Source of the DNA: Tiliqua scincoides
Lineage: Eukaryota > Chordata > Lepidosauria > Squamata > Scincidae
NCBI RefSeq assembly: GCF_035046505.1
Contig: NC_089829.1
Span: forward strand, 2,154,001-2,218,000
Direction: 5' to 3'
DNA length: 64,000 nucleotides
A program made the translations under genes and the position numbers. Each line of letters opens with the position of its first letter. Positions within the stretch are counted from its first letter, which is position 1. The notes below the pieces were generated by a model. That model was not told the origin of the DNA, searched no databases, and was given only the letters and a program-made list of their open reading frames with translations. Below are positions 60,801-64,000 of the stretch, piece after piece.

Positions 60801-62517
60801 GCTGGGCGGATCCTCAGCTCTGTGGGCGCCAAGAGCCAAAACAGGCAGGCCAGTGAGGTAAAGCAGGTGCCAGGGTGGCACTGGGCTGGCTGTCTGGAGC
60901 AGGCAGGGAGGCCAGACCATCATCCATGGCCACTGGGTGGCCATGCTGGGCTGTTGTTTCCAGGGGCGGGTGAATGGCCCTAAGGAGGAGGAGGTGTTCA
61001 GCTCTTGCCTGCCCCCTCCCTGGAGGCTCTTGGCTTGTCGAAGCCTCTCTGGGGCGTGGCCCCTTCCACCCTGCCTGTCTCTCTATTCCTCCCTCCCCCA
61101 GGCAGATGAAGTGCAGATGAGACAGGATGCCAGAATCTGGGAGATGCTGTCCCACTTTGCCTTGGAGCGGAGGGCGCCTGCAGCCCCCCAGGCAGCCACA
61201 CGTTCTCGCCCTCTTCTCTCTGCTCTTCCTCGCTCTTTCACCTCCTTCGTGGCCAGGGCTCCTTGGCTCCCCTCTTCCTTGGCCACTGCTCCTGGGTCGC
61301 ACCCTCAGGTACAGCTCAGCTCCAACACCCCCTCTCAGCATGTACGAGGGCTGAACTCCTTCTCCACTCCCCCAAATGGTACCTGGGCTGGGTTGCATGG
61401 GCCTTGCTCCCCCTTCTGGGGTTTCCTCCCTCTCACTGCACCCCTTGCACCTTCTGTTGGCTTCTGGTCCCAGGGAGAAACCAGCCCCAGAGCACCGTCC
61501 CAGGACACCAGCAATCTGCTCTCCTCCTCCTCCTCCCGCTACCACCTCAGGGTGGCTGAGGCAAAAAAGGTACCCAGGTGTGGGGCGTGTGCTTGGCCTG
61601 GGCAACTGGCGTGTGCAGGTGTGTGAGGCGGGGCAGGAGGTGCTCTCTTGGCCGGGGAGATTCTGCCTTGCGAAAGGCAGTGCCTCGCCTCCTGGCCCTT
61701 GGGCAAAAATGGCCAAAGTCTTGACAGCCCCAAGGAAGTGAAGCCCTTGGTGGGGAGAGTCAATAGCAGGTGTCACGTATCAGGTTCCTGTGCCAAGCGG
61801 CTTCATCTGTGCCTCTGCTGGGCTTGGCGACGAGTTGCACTGCTCAGGTGTTCTCAGTAGCGCAGACACCAAGAGCTGTCAGCCTCGGGAATGACTCTCG
61901 GTGCCTGGAGGGGGGGGCACTTTTCCCAGGGTCTCCAAAGGAGAGCTCTCCACCCTCCATAAAGGATTTTGTAGCTTTTCTACTTATTTGGGAAGAGTGT
62001 GGACTGAGGATGGTGCCTGGAGCACCCTCCACCCCACTTTCTGCAGCTGCTTCACAGCTGCCAAATAGTTACGGTTGCGCAGAAACACAATCTGCTGCAA
62101 ATCAGCCGTGGTCTTTGGGCAGAAGCTACTGGGGTGGTTCTGCGGTCAAGCCTGGCACAGTGTCGCACGATGGACATGATGGTGCCCTTTGTCCTGGAAT
62201 GGTTCTCCTTGCTGCCCTGGGTATGGCTTGCTGGTGATGGCTGTGGCATGGGGGGCGGGCGAATGGATGGCTGGGTAGTCAACCTGTGCCCCAGAGAGGT
62301 GGGGCAAGGAGGACCTGGAGGTGCTGGCCCCCCAGCCTCTGGGCTTTGTGCCTCCCCCATGCTTGCACCCTCAGTCGCTATAGGACGCACCCAGAGGCTC
62401 CTCTCGCTCACTCTGCCCCGTCTTCTGTCCCAGTACCGGCTGCTCTACCAGGGCTTTTCTCTACTTCCTGAAATCACTTTCTACTGGGAGCTGCCGAAGG
62501 CCTTCCTGGGGGACCAG
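17988..62517 (+). CDS. HSPG2: HSPG2, perlecan (basement-membrane heparan sulfate proteoglycan core), 5' part of the gene
   Basis: Perlecan is a secreted modular proteoglycan of basement membranes that binds laminin, nidogen, collagen and growth factors. I trace 36 GT-AG exons from 17988 to 58307 that join in phase (4563 nt, 1521 codons) and give this order: signal peptide, acidic Ser-Gly segment, SEA, five LDLa repeats, Ig domain, laminin EGF-like repeats alternating with laminin IV domains 1, 2 and the first half of 3. A further group of in-phase exon candidates follows up to 62517. No stop interrupts any join. Landmark strings such as [54 protein letters not shown] and CNCNGH-like repeats match human perlecan. 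The human protein has about 4390 residues, so roughly a third is here. Downstream Ig, LamG and EGF modules lie beyond the window. The gene is divergent from the CELA3 genes, as in mammals. Confidence 0.96.
30521..30542 (+). repeat. (TG)n microsatellite
   Basis: About eleven TG units followed directly by a G run, within HSPG2 intron 1. Similar short TG tracts occur at 42339-42355. Confidence 0.85.
30822..31010 (-). repeat. Retroposon 3' end with (ATT)n tail
   Basis: In reverse orientation this is the same family as 12505-12605. It contains TATTTATATACCATCTTTCT and CAAGGCGGTTTACATAGG, with an AAT microsatellite (30822-30865) at the tail end. It is probably an L2- or CR1-related LINE tail. Confidence 0.6.
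32498..32940 (+). mobile_element. hAT-type non-autonomous DNA transposon (family A, copy 3), best preserved
   Basis: It starts CAGGGGTGTCCAAAGCTTTT and ends GGGTTTGGGCACCCCTG, which are good terminal inverted repeats. It is flanked by an exact 8-bp duplication, ccttgggg (32490-32497 and 32941-32948), diagnostic for hAT. The 443-bp body has the AT-rich core with TTTAAAATTTGAATAAATTT and a GGAGGGCCACATCA segment. It is non-autonomous and defines the family seen also at 4401 and 9545. Confidence 0.88.
33222..33332 (+). repeat. Retroposon tail, GTTGAAAAGCGGTATATAAA type
   Basis: TTTTTAGATTGTGAGCCCTT, GGGACAGGGAGTC and GTTGAAAAGCGGTATATAAA followed by TAATAATAA are typical of the 3' end of a common reptile retroposon. 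It lies in HSPG2 intron 1, plus orientation. Confidence 0.6.
34189..34601 (+). CDS. HSPG2: HSPG2 exons 2-3: N-terminal acidic segment with Ser-Gly attachment sites
   Basis: Exon 2 (34189-34324) encodes [20 protein letters not shown] and [13 protein letters not shown], matching human THGLRAYD...LSDDEDMLADSISGD. Exon 3 (34518-34601) encodes [17 protein letters not shown] and ends phase 1. Human perlecan carries three SGD sites for heparan sulfate here. This sequence offers SGD (at the exon join), SGE and SGT, in an acidic setting in the first case and a weaker one after. These are the expected glycosaminoglycan attachment sites; actual use is inferred. Confidence 0.9.
35610..36008 (+). repeat. 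CR1 LINE 3' end with duplicated terminus
   Basis: The segment from CCTTTAAAAGGGGATTGGAC through GGAGGAAAAATCCATTATGG to GATCCAGTGGGGCTGTTCTT is a CR1-type 3' end with TATGTTCTT repeats. The last ~115 bases (35741-35855) recur at 35881-36006 after a short AACTACAATTCCCAGGAAGC bridge, so two 3' ends lie in tandem. It is in the intron after HSPG2 exon 3. Confidence 0.75.
37065..37145 (+). CDS. HSPG2: Putative optional HSPG2 exon, Pro-rich (phase 1-1)
   Basis: A strong pyrimidine tract (CCTCTCCTCTTCTCTTCTCC) and GCAG acceptor precede 81 open bases, followed by a CTCA|GTAAGT donor. The segment encodes [20 protein letters not shown] and EDDSLL and fits the phase of its neighbours, so it can be included or skipped. 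Skipping joins as VYFRALV, as in human; inclusion changes that Val codon to Ile. I do not recall it in human perlecan. No transcript evidence is available here. Confidence 0.6.
37460..38036 (+). repeat. CR1 LINE 3' end, about 570 bp
   Basis: It begins near GGCACCTTCCTTATGAGGAA, contains AGTCTAGAAAAGAGGCGC and TCTGTGGAACTCCTTGCCAC (the conserved CR1 reverse-transcriptase C-terminus and 3' region) and ends GGCTGTTCTTATGTTCTTAT. The body is interrupted as an ORF, so it is a dead 5'-truncated copy. It is in the intron between the optional exon and the SEA exons. Confidence 0.82.
40880..42307 (+). CDS. HSPG2: HSPG2 SEA-domain exons (three exons)
   Basis: Exons 40880-40989, 41772-41830 and 42147-42307 encode the SEA module: [51 protein letters not shown] and [20 protein letters not shown], ending [15 protein letters not shown]. 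Order, lengths and phases follow human perlecan domain I. An N-glycosylation sequon NFT is present. The intron 40990-41771 contains palindromic transposon-like DNA. Confidence 0.94.
41235..41552. mobile_element. hAT-like MITE remnant with two strong hairpins
   Basis: The right end reads AGTTTGGCGACCCCTCTG, resembling the hAT terminus CAGAGGGGTCGCCAAAC in reverse. The left boundary is uncertain. Inside are a perfect 15-bp inverted repeat (41264-41278 with 41303-41317) and a 28-bp one with a single mismatch (41343-41370 with 41386-41413). It lies in an intron of the SEA region. Confidence 0.55.
42436..42474 (+). CDS. HSPG2: Small Pro-rich HSPG2 exon between SEA and LDLa repeats
   Basis: Thirty-nine bases with acceptor TTGCTTGCAG and donor CCAG|GTAAGT encode [13 protein letters not shown] in phase 1-1. 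It lengthens the linker before the first LDLa repeat. Human perlecan has only a short TVPQFPRA linker, so this exon may be lineage-specific or optional. Both splice signals are good. Confidence 0.68.
42747..43303. mobile_element. hAT-like MITE, about 560 bp
   Basis: It starts CAGGGGCATCACTAGGGTG and ends CCTTAGTGATGCCACTG; the ends are inverted copies (CAGNGGCATCACTA). A near-matching 8-mer flanks it, tgtgcgtg on the left and tgtgcatg on the right, offset by two bases. It also has subterminal GTGTCACC motifs at both ends. It is AT-rich against the local background and sits in the intron before the first LDLa exon. Confidence 0.65.
44493..46601 (+). CDS. HSPG2: HSPG2 LDL-receptor class A repeats (five exons, five modules)
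   Basis: The exons are 44493-44618, 44996-45121, 45730-46002, 46082-46201 and 46470-46601, all phase 1-1 and each holding one six-Cys LDLa module. Calcium-cage ends read [40 protein letters not shown] and [10 protein letters not shown]; the fourth has Phe in place of the usual Ser. Exon 3 of the group begins with a Thr/Pro/Ser-rich linker of about 55 residues before its module, as in human. Human perlecan has four LDLa repeats; the second exon here ([20 protein letters not shown]) is the extra one. Confidence 0.94.
46808..46965 (-). repeat. CR1 LINE 3' end fragment, antisense
   Basis: AAGAACATAAGAAGAGCCCC, GCTGGATCAGGCTAAAGGCC and CTTCCTGTATCTCACAGCGG are the reverse complement of the CR1 3' end seen at 35610 and 37460. 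It is in the intron between the fifth LDLa exon and the Ig exons. Confidence 0.75.
47648..48027 (+). CDS. HSPG2: HSPG2 Ig domain 1 (two exons)
   Basis: Exons 47648-47792 and 47876-48027 encode [38 protein letters not shown] and [18 protein letters not shown]. The two Ig cysteines (FSC, YTC), the Trp and the DxGxYxC motif are present. This is the Ig module that ends perlecan domain II. The splice falls between the strands in phase 2, as in the human gene. Confidence 0.95.
48576..50471 (+). CDS. HSPG2: HSPG2 start of laminin-like region: LE fragment and laminin IV domain 1
   Basis: Exons 48576-48722, 49049-49212, 49379-49558 and 50275-50471. The first carries the half LE module [13 protein letters not shown] and [17 protein letters not shown]. 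The next three encode laminin [40 protein letters not shown], then [20 protein letters not shown] and [15 protein letters not shown] sequon NVT opens the domain. The exon break at GNK|VDSYGG recurs in all three laminin IV domains and is relevant to the exon group at 60 kb. Confidence 0.95.
49689..49990 (+). mobile_element. Truncated hAT-like repeat of the CAGTGG type
   Basis: It starts CAGTGGTGTACCTTTGGGGG followed by ACGCCCCAAGG, resembling the ends of the element at 14611. The far end and a target duplication were not found, so it looks truncated. It lies in the intron before the last exon of laminin IV domain 1. Confidence 0.45.
51049..53716 (+). CDS. HSPG2: HSPG2 laminin EGF-like repeats between laminin IV domains 1 and 2
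   Basis: Exons 51049-51196, 51538-51665, 52054-52140, 52633-52691, 53021-53088 and 53576-53716. They encode LE modules with eight-Cys spacing: [78 protein letters not shown] and [17 protein letters not shown], ending [10 protein letters not shown]. Phases run 2, 0, 2, 2, 1, 0 and 0 and never break the frame. Lengths match the human exons closely. Confidence 0.94.
53830..55024 (+). CDS. HSPG2: HSPG2 laminin IV domain 2 and following LE start
   Basis: Exons 53830-54015, 54189-54368, 54593-54711 and 54913-55024. The first half ends [13 protein letters not shown], the next exon starts [15 protein letters not shown] and ends TVPFRE, then [20 protein letters not shown] with [10 protein letters not shown], then [10 protein letters not shown] and [27 protein letters not shown] is almost identical to human. 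A sequon (NAT) is present. Confidence 0.95.
55643..58027 (+). CDS. HSPG2: HSPG2 laminin EGF-like repeats between laminin IV domains 2 and 3
   Basis: Exons 55643-55756, 56140-56267, 56372-56458, 57026-57075, 57465-57553 and 57887-58027. They encode [84 protein letters not shown] and [15 protein letters not shown] with [10 protein letters not shown]. For the fifth exon two further AG sites (6 and 9 bases downstream, in frame for the latter) could serve as alternative acceptors. Otherwise the exon set parallels that after laminin IV domain 1 (the 87-base exon recurs). Confidence 0.93.
56745..56905 (+). repeat. tRNA-derived squamate-type SINE
   Basis: AGAAGGTCCCAGGTTCAAAT (B box), GCATCTCCAGGGAGGACTGG and TCTCTGCCTGAGACCCTGG followed by CTGCCAGTCTGAGCT match the common lizard and snake SINE. 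The A-box part is shortened. It lies in an HSPG2 intron and supports the squamate origin. Confidence 0.68.
58116..58307 (+). CDS. HSPG2: HSPG2 laminin IV domain 3, first half
   Basis: This 64-codon exon, phase 0-0, encodes [20 protein letters not shown], then [20 protein letters not shown] and [13 protein letters not shown], then donor AAG|GTGAGT. It matches human GDFQGFALVNPQRN...[12 protein letters not shown]. In human the next exon starts VAAYGGKLRYTLSY. No such exon is seen in the remaining 5.7 kb of the window. Confidence 0.95.
59646..59893. mobile_element. hAT-like MITE with perfect palindromic 8-bp target duplication
   Basis: It starts CGGGGCGGCCAAACC and ends AATTTGGCCACCCCG (inverted repeats of about 14 bases). 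It is flanked by ttctagaa on both sides (59638-59645 and 59894-59901). The AT-rich 248-bp body has no coding content. It is in the intron just before the extra exon group. Confidence 0.82.
60025..62517 (+). CDS. HSPG2: Extra phase-0 exon group in HSPG2 laminin IV domain 3 (five candidate exons)
   Basis: Candidates are A 60025-60063 ([13 protein letters not shown]), B 60753-60857 ([15 protein letters not shown]...), C 61102-61308 ([20 protein letters not shown] plus a Pro/Ser/Ala-rich tail), D 61474-61569 ([16 protein letters not shown], then [13 protein letters not shown]) and E 62434-62517 ([28 protein letters not shown]). All are multiples of three (39, 105, 207, 96, 84), begin after AG, end before GT and are phase 0 at both sides, like the flanking exons. 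A and C-E have strong pyrimidine tracts; B's acceptor is weaker. The end of D plus E aligns without gaps to the end of the laminin IV-3 first half (about 10 of 36 identities by eye: L.Y, YW.LP, LGD). Whether the group is added, alternative or partly non-coding needs RNA data. Confidence 0.62.
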
Positions 62518-64000
62518 GTAATCTCGGCTCAAGAGCTGCAGAGGACGCTGTGCGGTGGGGGCAGCGCTTGAGGCTTTGGGCTCCAGTGGGCCCACGTCTG
62601 GGGTGGGGTGCGTGGAAGGGAAGAGGCCGCTTGTGTTTCATGCCTCCTTGGCACTGATGGGGGGGCCGGGGGTGTGCTATGGGCTCTGACTCCAAGAGGC
62701 GTGCATTTGTTGTATCTTATTTCCCTTTCCAGTGAACTGACAGGCTGAGGGTCCCTCTGCAAGGGAAGGGGGCTTTCCCCCTGTCCCCCTGGGGGGGGGA
62801 ACAAGCTGGCCTCCTCTCCTTAGAGGGAGGATCCAGGCAGCGGGTGGGTTACATCCCAGACCCAGAGCATGTGGAAAAGCCATTTCTGGGGAGGCACAGA
62901 GCAGAGGGCAGTGGGCGCTGAGTCTGATGGGTGCCCCCTGTTGCCGCTCAGCTTCCCAGAGTCCGGCATGAGGCAAAATGCAGAGTGACCAGACATCCTC
63001 TTTTTCCAGGATGTGTCCTCTTTTTTAGCCTTGTGACCTGGAAAAGAACTTAAATGTCCTTTTTTCCCTTTGAGCTGGCAGCGCATAGCCTTCTTGTAAT
63101 AAATAAATTCTACTTAATTTTAAATTACTGTGTTTAAATTAACCCCATGAAATCTATTTACTTGTGTTTTTAGCTTTTATTTTGTCGCATCCTACATTTT
63201 CCTTGGTTGTCCTATATTTTGGGGTGTTTGGTCCTCTTTTGCGGTTATGACATCTGGTAACCCTGGGCAAAATGGTTACCCTACAGAGCCACACGGGAGG
63301 GTAATGGCAGAGAAGGTTGCTTCTGTGGCCACCTGGGTGCCAAGGTCCAGACTGGGCGTCCCTCAGTGCAGGAGTAGGGCCCGTCTTTCTGCATGGCGTA
63401 CAGTGCCAGGCGTGCCCATGAGTGGCTCTGCATGAGTGCTCCTAGTCAGAGTGGTCAGGCCTCGTGGCAGTGCTCCCTATAGTAGCCATGGGAGGCCTGG
63501 CTCTGCCCCCACTTTGTTGGGCTCTTCTGAAGGCATTGTCAGCAGTGCTGCCTGTGGGCTTCTACAAGGCCTCTCCTTGTTCCTGCCTTTTCCTCCTGCT
63601 CTTTTACTTCAGCACTTTTCCTGCCCTTTCCCCCAGTGCCTTGCCTGATGGATGTGGGAGAAGGGTGGCCACCTCCTTTGTTTCGCGAGGTCATGCGCCA
63701 GGCAGCAGGCCCAACCTCCCTGCCTCTCTTCCATCCCTGTACTGGGTGCAGAGCAGCCCAAGGGGGGAGGCAGCAGCTCCTTCACTCTACCCTCAGGCAG
63801 GCTTGCCCTTGTGGCAGTCTTGGGAGCAGGCCCGCTGTTCTCAGAGGTCTTCCTGCCTCTCCTCTTCCTGGAGTCTTGAGTTGCTGCCTTTGTGGGAATT
63901 TCATACCAGCAGGCAACCTCCCCTATACCTGCTGTGCAAAGTACCCAAAGCCTTTGAAACAGTTGCAGGCTGACTGCTGAAATTGGGGGGTGTCCCTCAA
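62518..64000 (+). other. HSPG2: HSPG2 intron to the window end
   Basis: Apart from the MITE at 62981-63265 I see no recognisable exon. In particular I find no V.AYGG-type start of the laminin IV second half. Open frames such as 63636-63980 lack domain content and splice logic. Confidence 0.6.
62981..63265. mobile_element. hAT-like MITE with 9-bp (8+1) direct flanks
   Basis: It starts CAGAGTGACCAGACATCCTC and ends GACATCTGGTAACCCTG. The reverse complement of the end, CAGGGTTACCAGATGTC, matches the start. It is flanked by ggcaaaatg on both sides (62972-62980 and 63266-63274). The type (gtgaccagatgtcc ends) is widespread in reptiles. It is AT-rich, 285 bp and non-coding. Confidence 0.83.

Noticed and set aside
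63464-63980. Overlapping frames near the window end as further HSPG2 exons
   Set aside because: No V.AYGG-like laminin IV start, no Cys pattern and no matched phase; treated as intron.

Overview
The window is nuclear DNA from a vertebrate, most likely a squamate reptile (lizard). Evidence for this is the CR1 LINE 3' ends with ATGTTCTT tails, a tRNA-derived squamate-type SINE, the dispersed lizard motif around AATCCTATGCATGTCTACTC, many short hAT-type DNA transposons, and overall GC-richness with small exons, as on a reptile microchromosome. The species cannot be named from sequence alone.

Left part (1-12 kb, minus strand): two tandem pancreatic chymotrypsin-like elastase genes of the CELA3 type. 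The copy at 6.1-11.9 kb is complete: eight exons, 269 codons plus stop, intact catalytic triad and a polyA signal. The copy at 0.26-1.85 kb shows only exons 1-3; the rest lies beyond the window start. Between them, at about 3.2-4.4 kb, is a CpG-island-like block with no recognisable gene.

Middle (12-17 kb): intergenic DNA largely made of repeats, including two adjacent hAT-like elements with 8-bp target duplications, followed by a CpG-island promoter.

Right part (18-62.5 kb, plus strand): the 5' portion of HSPG2 (perlecan, basement-membrane heparan sulfate proteoglycan). It is head-to-head with the elastases, as HSPG2 and CELA3B are in mammals. Exon 1 (signal peptide) is followed by a ~16 kb intron. 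Then come the glycosaminoglycan-attachment segment, SEA domain, five LDL-receptor class A repeats (human has four), Ig domain 1, and the laminin-type region (laminin EGF-like repeats, laminin IV domains 1 and 2, and the first half of laminin IV domain 3). All 36 exons join in phase without a stop. The 3' two thirds of the gene lie beyond the window.

The most interesting observation is a run of further phase-0 exon candidates at 60,025-62,517, in the place where the second half of laminin IV domain 3 should start. The last two resemble the end of a laminin IV first half, so this gene may carry a duplicated or alternative laminin IV N-half with a long low-complexity insert that I do not recall in human perlecan. 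Two other in-phase extra exons (37,065 and 42,436) and the fifth LDLa module also make this perlecan longer than the human one.
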